From Candidatus Nitrosocosmicus sp. (GTDB lineage: Archaea; Thermoproteota; Nitrososphaeria; Nitrososphaerales; Nitrososphaeraceae), in assembly GCA_030452275.1 (NCBI GenBank), contig JAKDMR010000166.1, positions 1-5,356 on the forward strand: a DNA stretch of 5,356 nucleotides. Direction: 5' to 3'. Shown piece after piece: positions 1-5,356 of this stretch (the stretch's first letter is position 1; the number at the start of each line of letters is the position of its first letter). The notes beneath the pieces are model-generated. The model saw only the letters and a list, made by a program, of their open reading frames with translations. It was not told the origin of the DNA and searched no databases. Position numbers and translations under genes: made by a program.

Positions 1-131
1 AAAGTAAATCGAGGTCAAATGCGAAGCCGTATTCATTCTTAGATTTCTTTATCTAGGTTCGAGGAGTGTTCTATGATTGTACTATAAAGCTTTTATGTAG
101 ATATTTTGTATAAGAATCTTGTATAGTAGAT
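1..131. other. Left-edge flank, no complete gene
   Basis: No gene can be assigned here. Two short plus-strand frames are open from the window edge, one closing with TAG at 40-42 and one with TAG at 54-56, so the tail of an upstream gene is possible but neither frame is long enough to judge. A 7-bp stem (38-44 pairing with 51-57, one G-U pair, 6-nt loop TTCTTT) could form in RNA, but it is not followed by a T-run, so I do not call it a terminator. Confidence 0.3.
83..88 (+). promoter_or_regulatory. Candidate TATA box for the sialidase-like gene
   Basis: TATAAA lies 44-49 nt before the ATG at 132. With the usual archaeal spacing of about 26 nt from box centre to transcription start, transcription would begin near 112 and leave a leader of about 20 nt. 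A second TATA-like string at 106-114 (TTGTATAAG) sits only about 22 nt before the ATG and would fit a leaderless message less well. No Shine-Dalgarno sequence precedes the ATG. In such AT-rich DNA either box could be chance. Confidence 0.35.
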
Positions 132-1607
132 ATGAAAATAGTATTACCAAAAGAAACATTTTTTATAACATTCAAGTTTATATATGTATTTCCAATACTA
201 GTTTCGACATTGTCACTTTTGATATTAGGTTTTGGATATGACTATGAATTAGCACAAGCTCAAGTGCAAGTGCAAGGAAAAATCGAGATAACAAGAAATA
301 CTACAATTCAAAACGCAACTGATCCGGGACTTGCTATCAATTCAGATTCAAGCAATATTTATGCTGTATTTCATCGAGCAAGTAATGATTCTACCAATCT
401 CTATATGGTCAATTCGGATAACAACGGTTCTTCATTTTCCTCACCAGTGAGGGTTAACGATAAGGAAGGGGATGCTGAACCAAATGTATCCCCTCCTATA
501 CGTTTTGGGCCCAATAATGAAATTTTTGTATTATGGCATAATTCAGTTCCTAGCGAATCAATCCCATGGGGTATACCAGATATAAGACTGGCCAAATCAG
601 TTGATGGTGGAAAAACATTTGGTCCTACCATCAGTCCAGCAAAGAACGAACCTGTTAGTGAGAGAGGATGGGCAGATTTGGCTATTTCAAAGAATGGTAC
701 AATATTGATTCCTTATGTAAATAATGAATTGGTAGCGTTAAATGAAAGTACATTGCTTTATAGCACGGACAAAATAGATCTTTTAACTCAAATAGACATA
801 CTGAGGTCTGCTGATGGTGGGGATACTTTTCAAAAAATAACTTTGGATAAGGAGGGTTGCCAGTGCTGTGATACCCAAACCACCCATGGACCCAATGGTG
901 AGATATACATTGCCTATCGTGATAGCGATAGAGATGATGCCCAACTAAGCGACTATTCTGATCCCTATATTAGAAATAACTCCGAATCCATCACTCCAGT
1001 AAAGGCCAAGGCCATAGAACAAGGTCTAATAGAGACTAAAATTTATTCCACTACTAGAGATATGGTGATTTCACATACTGTAGATAATGGTTCAGGTCTA
1101 AAATATTCAGAACCTGTGCCGGTTCAAGATCTTGAATGGATTATGAATGGATGTCCATCAGTTGGAGCTGGATTTCAATTTGACTCTGAAGGAACATTAC
1201 ATGTTGGATATTTTACAGGTAATGGTACAGATGGAGCAGGATATTACTATGTGAAATCTATTGATAATGGAAAGACATTTGGAGAACCTGTTCCGGTATA
1301 CACTTCAAATTTCGTTCCCACAACCCATACTAATATGGATTTAACTGTGGACAAGAACGGAAATATCTGGATGGCATTTGTCACCTACCCTGTTACTACA
1401 AATAATGGTGAAGGTGCCAGTCATGGAGAGGATGGAAAAGTATTAAATGTTGTAGTACTGGATAAATCAGGAAACAAACTGGGTCAAACGTCATTTACTT
1501 CCAAAGATATCTCTAACCCTAGCATGATACCCGTTTTAGATGGTGCTATGGTTGGATTTTCAGACGGTAATGATAACGTTAATATGATTACTATGAAGAG
1601 AACGTAG
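132..1607 (+). CDS. Secreted sialidase-like beta-propeller with Asp-box repeats and CxCC motif
   Basis: The 491-residue product starts with a basic/hydrophobic segment (about residues 10-34) followed by AQAQVQVQ, which fits a signal peptide or N-terminal anchor, so the rest should be extracellular. The body carries BNR/Asp-box repeats (S-x-D-x-G-x-x-F): clear copies at 156-163 (SVDGGKTF), 226-233 (SADGGDTF) and 376-383 (SIDNGKTF), and degenerate ones near 94-102 and 316-325. Asp boxes mark the turns of sialidase-type beta-propellers. Between them are a CQCC cluster (C243, C245, C246), an AYRD segment (R263) and EWIMNGCP (C341). From memory, a bacterial group annotated as sialidase family proteins shares this CxCC plus GCP pairing; the cysteines may form disulfides or bind a metal. 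Ten N-x-S/T sequons suggest heavy N-glycosylation at the cell surface. I see Asp boxes but cannot confirm the full arginine triad and nucleophilic tyrosine of true sialidases, so catalysis is not established; the substrate is unknown. The ATG is chosen because it gives a complete signal segment. It is apparently monocistronic. Confidence 0.85.
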   Translation: MKIVLPKETFFITFKFIYVFPILVSTLSLLILGFGYDYELAQAQVQVQGKIEITRNTTIQNATDPGLAINSDSSNIYAVFHRASNDSTNLYMVNSDNNGSSFSSPVRVNDKEGDAEPNVSPPIRFGPNNEIFVLWHNSVPSESIPWGIPDIRLAKSVDGGKTFGPTISPAKNEPVSERGWADLAISKNGTILIPYVNNELVALNESTLLYSTDKIDLLTQIDILRSADGGDTFQKITLDKEGCQCCDTQTTHGPNGEIYIAYRDSDRDDAQLSDYSDPYIRNNSESITPVKAKAIEQGLIETKIYSTTRDMVISHTVDNGSGLKYSEPVPVQDLEWIMNGCPSVGAGFQFDSEGTLHVGYFTGNGTDGAGYYYVKSIDNGKTFGEPVPVYTSNFVPTTHTNMDLTVDKNGNIWMAFVTYPVTTNNGEGASHGEDGKVLNVVVLDKSGNKLGQTSFTSKDISNPSMIPVLDGAMVGFSDGNDNVNMITMKRT

Positions 1608-2110
1608 AAATAGGCCTTTACCATTTTTATCTCCACTAAAATATGTAAATAATTGTAGTTTTGACAGTTTTGAATATTGAGATTAACAAAATACAACTTT
1701 AATAACTAGAAAGTAAAAAAGGATATCAGTCAGTGATAGTTGTATTATTACCACCACAAACTGGTTTCATCAGTTATGAGAGGATATAATAGTCTTTTTG
1801 AGGAATATCATAAAAAAAATTCAAGTTCAACAAAATGCTGGCATATCACAGAGTCATACAGTAAGCACGGATGGAAATTCTTCTTTTTGAATATATTCCA
1901 AGGTCAATCACATATACTATCCACTATCATCAAACCTAAAACCAATAATAAACTCTCCCGATCATCATTGGAATCCATAAACTATTTTTCATCACGTTTT
2001 TTAATCATAGATGCAATGGATTCTTATTTTTTTTGCTACAGATATGATATAGCCTAATTAATCATTTAATGCAATCTTTATTTACGTTGTAATTAGATTA
2101 TTTACTATCT
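1608..2110. other. Intergenic stretch with no convincing gene
   Basis: About 500 nt separate the sialidase-like gene from the membrane-protein gene. A plus-strand frame is open from a TTG at 1740 (first ATG 1776) to TAA at 2055-2057, up to 105 codons. Its product is rich in Ser, Tyr, Phe and His, poor in Gly, Ala, Val and Glu, has no recognisable motif and no TATA box or ribosome site that decides a start, so I do not call it. On the minus strand short frames such as one ending ESIASMIKKRDEK before a TAG look protein-like, but are broken by stops, so a decayed gene is possible. A 9-bp inverted repeat (AATACAACT at 1690-1698, AGTTGTATT at 1738-1746) and an 8-bp one (1971-1978 with 2016-2023) are present, both near chance level. 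Confidence 0.5.
2076..2084 (+). promoter_or_regulatory. Candidate TATA box for the membrane-protein gene
   Basis: CTTTATTTA is centred about 31 nt before the ATG at 2111. Archaeal spacing would place the transcription start 3-6 nt before the start codon, giving a nearly leaderless message, which agrees with the lack of a Shine-Dalgarno sequence. The match is weak in AT-rich DNA. Confidence 0.4.
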
Positions 2111-2914
2111 ATGCAACATTTGATATGTGCTGAGTGCAAATGCTCTCCAGAAACATGTTCATCTGTAATTTGGAAATGTAAAAATTGTATTAAGAAATCT
2201 TGCTGTTGCCTTTTGGCACATACAAATAAATTTAATCTTAAGAAGAAATCTTACTATCTCCAACAGGTATCTCAAAACATAAAAAGAATATTCATAGCTG
2301 CTTTAGGAATTGAAATTCTGTGTATTATTTGCGCTGAAATAGGAGAAAATCTAGGGTTGTCTATTTTTGGTTTCAATCTATATGGTATTGCTATTGCATA
2401 TCTTTTGGGATTTGCATTAGCAGGCTTTTCAACCTTTATGACTATTTTAGGAAGATATGATTTTAAAAATACTAATGAGGTGAAGAATATTCGAAGTTGT
2501 TGTTCCTTTTTGGAAGAAAATACCAGCAAAGGATTTATCTTTAATTTGATAACGACATTTGTCAATTTCAAGAGAGGATTTATACACTTTATTGATAATT
2601 GGAATAACCCACAAATGAAAAACATTCTAAAGACTAGTATGATAATCTTAATTACTGCAGAAAGCGCATGTATATTAACAGCCGAGACCGTTACTTTACT
2701 GTTTTATCAGTATTCCATATTCTTGGCTATTCCTCTTGCATTAGTCATAGGAACATTCACACTAACATTGGTCGAATCTACAAGGAAGATAAAAAATCAA
2801 CGAAAGGTCCAGGTATGTAGCTGTGAAAATTTGGAATGTAAATACTGTTTGTCTGATTCACCGTCACATTTTGTAAGTCTATCTGATCTTAGACGACAAA
2901 ACAAAGATGTGTAG
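2111..2914 (+). CDS. Two-repeat membrane protein with cysteine-rich tails, possible metal transporter
   Basis: The 267-residue product has four predicted membrane segments arranged as two hairpins: about 60-82 and 87-113, then 172-198 and 201-223, joined by a long polar/amphipathic linker. The first segment of each hairpin carries the same pattern E-x2-C-I-x2-A-E (E68, C71, A75, E76; and E184, C187, A191, E192), showing an internal duplication. Both ends are thiol-rich: C6, C9, C11, C16, C23, C26 and CCC 31-33 at the N-terminus; C236, C238, C243, C246 at the C-terminus. Both tails contain C-x-C-x4-C, resembling zinc-ribbon or other metal-binding clusters; a CC pair (130-131) lies in the linker. 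Acidic residues in duplicated membrane helices are typical of cation transporters. AEIG followed by Glu at 75-79 recalls the E-x-G-D-K-T signature of the UPF0016/GDT1 family, but the D-K-T part is absent, so I do not assign it there. Metal transport or sensing is inference. The TAG stop is formed with the first base of the adjacent insertion sequence. Confidence 0.8.
   Translation: MQHLICAECKCSPETCSSVIWKCKNCIKKSCCCLLAHTNKFNLKKKSYYLQQVSQNIKRIFIAALGIEILCIICAEIGENLGLSIFGFNLYGIAIAYLLGFALAGFSTFMTILGRYDFKNTNEVKNIRSCCSFLEENTSKGFIFNLITTFVNFKRGFIHFIDNWNNPQMKNILKTSMIILITAESACILTAETVTLLFYQYSIFLAIPLALVIGTFTLTLVESTRKIKNQRKVQVCSCENLECKYCLSDSPSHFVSLSDLRRQNKDV
2912..2913. repeat. TA target-site duplication, left copy
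   Basis: This TA directly abuts the left inverted repeat and matches the TA at 4045-4046. IS630/Tc1-mariner elements insert at TA and duplicate it. These two bases are also the first two of the membrane-protein gene's stop codon. Confidence 0.75.
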
Positions 2915-2946
2915 TAAGTTAAGTATCATATTCTAGGCCAACATCC
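2914..2946 (+). repeat. Left terminal inverted repeat of the IS
   Basis: Compared with the reverse complement of 4012-4044, 22 of 33 positions match. Matches concentrate in the outer 14 bases (12 identical) and an inner block CCAACAT (2938-2944). This two-block pattern, outer end plus an inner block, is what a transposase binding site often looks like. The transposase stop codon (2926-2928) lies inside this repeat. Confidence 0.75.
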
Positions 2947-3953
2947 TATTCCATTAAGATACTTTCGCATAGAACATACTAGTTCATCTTTTGTTTCATA
3001 GAAATAGTTTGCACATACATCTTTCTTCAGATTCCTGTTTACTTTGGTTTCCACAGGATTTAGAAAAGGTGATCGTTTTGGTAGATACAAAACTATAAGC
3101 CAGTTAGATTATGTCTCCATATACCGTTTGGTCTTTTTGCTGACATGAAATGAAGCGTTATCAATAACAAGGATGTACCGATTGACACTTCTTTTTCTGA
3201 CATATCTTTTGATGTTTCTCAGGTGATTTATGAAATCAACGCTGTTTCTTGTTTTACCTGTTATATTGAACTTGATTCCGTTATACGGATAAAGCAGTGT
3301 TATGAAAGCATTGACTTTCTCTTTTTTGGTTCCAGGGTGAACTACTTTTTGCTGCTCTCCTTTCGTCATGTATGTTCTTGTGATATAAGGCCTCATATAC
3401 AACCAGGTTTCATCCTCAAACCCTGGCATTTTAAAAGAGCACGGGATGTCATCTATCTTTTCCTTCTTTTGCTCGTAATCCTTCTCTTTTTTTAGCAGAA
3501 GCTTTGGCTGCTTGTACACCATACCACCAAGGTCATGAACTATCCTCCATGTTTGTTTGGGGCTAATATTCATTCCTAGTAAAGAGGTAAGATATGTAGC
3601 CCAAAGCCTGATGCTCCATGTATTTTTCAAATAACCAAAGGTTGTAGGTGACTTGTTTATTACTATATCTTTTATCAACTCCTTATTCTTCTCTGTAGAG
3701 ATCACAGGTCTTCTACCACCATTTTTTCTCTTGTTTCTTATACCATCCAGACCAAATTTTCAATAGTTGTTTATCCAGTCATCTACACATTGCTATAGTT
3801 GACACCAAGGTCCTTTGCTATGGTCCTATACGATAACCCTTCCATCTTTTGTTTTATAGCGTATGCTCTTCTATATTCTTCTTTGTCACGTGTACTTTTC
3901 ATAAACAATAACAGTTCCTTGGATACTTCAAGTCTGAGAGGATGATACGGCAC
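2926..3953 (-). pseudogene. IS630-family DDE transposase, disrupted
   Basis: The reconstructed reading is about 342 codons, normal for IS630 transposases, from a GTG at 3951-3953 (alternative ATG 3900-3902) to TGA at 2926-2928. The N-terminal part has a helix-turn-helix (YRTIAKDLGVNYSNV) that runs into TAG at 3783-3785; the frame then shifts by one base near 3784-3791, continuing as DDWINNY. A TGA at 3760-3762 interrupts next, followed by KFGLDGIRNKRKNGGRRP and a long open stretch. The catalytic residues are the Asp of FEDETW (codon 3412-3414), the Asp of VIDNASFH (3160-3162) and the Glu of SPFLNPVE (3049-3051), with 36 residues between the last two. A TAA at 3109-3111 cuts the frame between the second Asp and the Glu, so the longest intact piece lacks the catalytic Glu and the DNA-binding domain. 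Three independent lesions make this clearly non-functional unless the sequence contains errors. Confidence 0.9.
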
Positions 3954-4011
3954 ACATTATGATGAGTATAGCAAGCTAAATTCATTTGTATAATTACATA
4001 GGATGAATGTA

Positions 4012-4044
4012 AAATGTTGGTGATGGATTAGACACTTGACTTAC
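4012..4044 (-). repeat. Right terminal inverted repeat of the IS
   Basis: This is the partner of the left repeat at 2914-2946. The plus strand ends with GACACTTGACTTAC (4031-4044) and carries ATGTTGG (4014-4020), the complement of the inner block on the left. It lies about 58 bp outside the GTG start of the transposase. Confidence 0.75.
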
Positions 4045-4046
4045 TA
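4045..4046. repeat. TA target-site duplication, right copy
   Basis: This matches the TA at 2912-2913. Directly after it comes A (4047), so the uninterrupted locus would have read TAA at the end of the membrane-protein gene. Confidence 0.75.
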
Positions 4047-4100
4047 ATACCACTGATATTTGAGAATAACTAACATACCTTTTATATTACACCATAGTTG

Positions 4101-4107
4101 AAAAAAA
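4101..4107 (-). terminator. Poly-T terminator of the 183-residue gene
   Basis: On the minus strand this is a run of seven T within a TTTATTTTTTTC context, 46-52 nt beyond the stop codon of the 183-residue gene. Archaeal intrinsic termination depends mainly on such T-runs, with no hairpin needed. No stable stem precedes it. Confidence 0.55.
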
Positions 4108-4122
4108 TAAAGATTAACAGCA

Positions 4123-4129
4123 TTTTTTT
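4123..4129 (+). terminator. Poly-T terminator, probably of the membrane-protein gene before the IS arrived
   Basis: A plus-strand run of seven T lies 76 nt beyond the right TA flank. Without the insertion it would sit about 76 nt after the membrane-protein stop codon, facing the convergent 183-residue gene's own T-run at 4101-4107. The insertion now separates the gene from it by 1.2 kb. Confidence 0.5.
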
Positions 4130-4152
4130 ACTAATTCAAATATGTTGAGGAT

Positions 4153-4704
4153 TTAATGCAATCCTCCAGACTCCTTATTGAAATTAAACCCATAAGTAAA
4201 TGAGTTTGTAATCCCATGTATTCCACCTTCAAAATGACCTTCTGTTTGGTTGTTGCCAACTTGTAAATGTAGTACGTTATACTTGTCTATAGATATTTCA
4301 GAGGGAACCGATCTCCACAATAACTTTCCATGTCCATATATATCAGATGTTCCTTTGACATCGATATTTCCATCATCTGTCACATTCACCTTATTTTCAA
4401 TTGGTTGTGTAAAATTGGTAACCACCATGTGATGACGCATAGTACCATTCTCAGCTATCATAGTTATGTCTATATTGAAAGTATCCGTTACACCATTAAT
4501 AACTTGAAAATCCCATTGACCACCTAGAAGCCATGTGTGATTTACACCGGTAAGCGTATTTATGGTTCCTTCTGAATCAAATGTTGGACCACTACTTTTT
4601 TCGCCTAAGGAAGGTAGCGAATCTGCAACTGCTGTTGAGGTTGCAAGGGAACTAAGGGTAGTTACAAAAATGGCAAGAAGTAAATAAATCTTGGAGTTAT
4701 ACAT
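4153..4704 (-). CDS. Secreted histidine-containing protein of unknown function
   Basis: The 183-residue product begins with a signal peptide: K5, a hydrophobic run at about 7-20, and a signal-peptidase-like AVA before D28. The mature part of about 156 residues looks like an all-beta secreted domain, with no further membrane segment. Recognisable stretches are HTWLLGGQWDF (56-66), GTMRHHMVVTNF (87-98) and GHFEGGIHGITNSF (156-169). Histidines H56, H91, H92, H125, H146, H157 and H163 could include a metal site, but this is inference. Five N-x-S/T sequons (N55, N86, N97, N107, N152) fit an N-glycosylated surface protein. It resembles, from memory, a family of small secreted proteins found in several copies in soil thaumarchaeotes, without known function. 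The ATG at 4702-4704 is supported by the complete signal peptide and the TATA box spacing; the other ATG at 4706-4708 is out of frame. The gene is convergent with the membrane-protein gene and appears monocistronic. Confidence 0.85.
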   Translation of the reverse strand: MYNSKIYLLLAIFVTTLSSLATSTAVADSLPSLGEKSSGPTFDSEGTINTLTGVNHTWLLGGQWDFQVINGVTDTFNIDITMIAENGTMRHHMVVTNFTQPIENKVNVTDDGNIDVKGTSDIYGHGKLLWRSVPSEISIDKYNVLHLQVGNNQTEGHFEGGIHGITNSFTYGFNFNKESGGLH

Positions 4705-4725
4705 TCATCTAACTTAATCCAAGTT

Positions 4726-4733
4726 ATTATAAA
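4726..4733 (-). promoter_or_regulatory. TATA box of the 183-residue gene
   Basis: On the minus strand TTTATAAT is centred 25-26 nt before the A of the start codon at 4704. This is the spacing expected between an archaeal TATA box and the transcription start, so the message should be leaderless or nearly so. No Shine-Dalgarno sequence lies between box and ATG, in agreement. Confidence 0.7.
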
Positions 4734-5356
4734 GGATTGTAGTACATTCGACTAACATCCTAATTAATCATGGTTCATGTATGTATTTCAATACCAGGAT
4801 CAAAGTTTTTTTTACATGATCTATTTTATATCCTCTTGTACTCTCATCTCCAACTTCTGATTTTAGTTTTGATCCAAAGGAGTATTCTAAAATTCACATG
4901 TTTTGCGATAGAAAATAGACCGTTAATTTGCATAATTTCAAGTGATGTAAAGATGTCCTAGTATCTCAACATCACCTAAAAAGAAAACAACGTTGGTTGG
5001 TCATTGCATCTCGATTCTCTTAACGACTTGTATTGGTCAAATTAATGAAATAAAACCCAGTTAAAATAATTTGTTGTACATTAGTTGAATGGGCCACCCA
5101 ATAAATAATATAACCAAACTACATAACAATGTTTATTGATGAGATATAATTGGATAGCAACATTTTATATCTATGTAATAGGGAGAGGAACGAGGCTCTT
5201 AGTCAAGACTTCATGAGTTAGAATAGGAAGTTTTTGCCAAGCAAATCGAATTTTCCTTTAATACTTTCAGATTTCTCGACTTTTTATTTTTCATATAAAC
5301 TAGATAGATATTGGTCGGTATGTATACACTACATTTATTTAAAAAATAGATTATGG
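4734..5356. other. Right-edge stretch with no supportable gene
   Basis: About 620 nt hold no frame that I can defend. The longest plus-strand frame (4770-4961, 63 codons) gives a product dominated by Leu, Ile, Phe, Ser and Cys with no motif and no placed promoter. A 27-codon minus-strand frame beginning MKNKKSRNLK near 5293 is too short to judge. An 8-bp AT-only-rich inverted repeat, AGATATAA (5142-5149) with TTATATCT (5165-5172), spans a 15-nt loop. A TATA-like string at 5332-5344 close to the edge may belong to a gene starting beyond the window. No tRNA or clear C/D-box guide RNA was found. Confidence 0.5.

Larger units (their letters stand above)
2914..4044 (-). mobile_element. IS630-type insertion sequence with dead transposase, 1131 bp
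   Basis: The element is bounded by imperfect inverted repeats starting GTAAGTTAAGTATC on the left and GTAAGTCAAGTGTC on the right (read inward), each flanked by TA. The single gene inside, on the minus strand, encodes a DDE transposase with IS630 hallmarks. The size, TA duplication and DDE type all agree with the IS630/Tc1-mariner group. The transposase is inactivated by three lesions, so movement would need an intact relative acting in trans. The element lies between the stop codon of the membrane-protein gene and that gene's probable terminator, with its own gene antisense to the upstream one. The ends are my own reading from repeat alignment and TA flanks. Confidence 0.82.

Noticed and set aside
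48..75. tRNA T-arm-like GGTTCGAGG
   Set aside because: The pairing needed for the T-stem is missing and no acceptor or anticodon arm surrounds it.
1740..2057. 105-codon plus-strand frame as a gene
   Set aside because: It starts at TTG (first ATG at 1776), has no promoter or ribosome site of note, no motif, and an amino-acid composition unlike the real proteins here.
3223..3495. 90-codon plus-strand frame inside the IS
   Set aside because: It is the antisense shadow of the transposase, whose DDE motifs are readable on the other strand.
3959..4056. C/D-box guide RNA (ATGATGA at 3959-3965, CTGA at 4053-4056)
   Set aside because: The boxes are about 90 nt apart, too far for a normal archaeal C/D RNA, no terminal stem is present, and the span crosses the IS right end.
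2053..4771. Shared 13-mer CCTAATTAATCAT at 2053-2065 and 4759-4771, both some 50-65 nt upstream of genes
   Set aside because: About one such match is expected by chance in 5.4 kb of AT-rich DNA, and the two copies are in opposite orientation relative to their genes. Another 13-base match (ATTTAATGCAATC at 2064-2076 and 4151-4163) behaves the same way.
4770..4961. 63-codon plus-strand frame as a small membrane protein
   Set aside because: The hydrophobic composition follows from T-rich DNA; no initiation signal or recognisable pattern supports it.

Overview
The window is AT-rich and reads like an archaeal chromosome, most likely a terrestrial ammonia-oxidising thaumarchaeote (Nitrososphaera/Nitrosocosmicus type). 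The reasons are: no Shine-Dalgarno sequence before any of the three intact genes; a TATA box centred about 26 nt upstream of the start codon of the 183-residue gene, as in leaderless archaeal transcripts; plain poly-T tracts where terminators are expected; and secreted proteins dense in N-glycosylation sequons. This placement is inferred from style, not from a marker gene.

Layout, left to right: (1) a 131-nt left edge with a candidate promoter; (2) a secreted sialidase-like beta-propeller with Asp-box repeats and a CxCC/GCP cysteine signature (132-1607, +); (3) a 500-nt stretch with no convincing gene (1608-2110); (4) a 267-residue membrane protein built from two copies of a TM hairpin sharing the motif E-x2-C-I-x2-A-E, flanked by cysteine-rich tails (2111-2914, +); (5) a complete 1131-bp IS630/Tc1-mariner-type element (2914-4044) with imperfect 33-bp inverted repeats and TA target duplication, whose transposase (- strand) is a pseudogene with one frameshift and two in-frame stops; (6) a short convergent intergenic strip with a poly-T tract on each strand; (7) a secreted 183-residue histidine-containing protein of unknown function (4153-4704, -) with a clear TATA box; (8) about 620 nt at the right edge with no supportable gene.

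The most striking point is the insertion site. The element landed in the TA of the membrane-protein gene's own stop codon. Removing the element and one TA joins GTG to TAA; with the element in place the first base of the IS supplies the G of a new TAG stop. The protein is therefore unchanged, but the gene has been moved 1.13 kb away from its likely poly-T terminator. The second point is the membrane protein: its repeat architecture with acidic and thiol residues inside membrane segments, plus thiol-rich tails, suggests a metal-ion transporter or metal-handling protein that I cannot place firmly in a known family.

The three intact genes do not form an obvious operon. The sialidase-like protein and the 183-residue protein are separate extracellular proteins, and the membrane protein and the 183-residue gene are convergent. 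No defence system, CRISPR array, tRNA or rRNA was seen.
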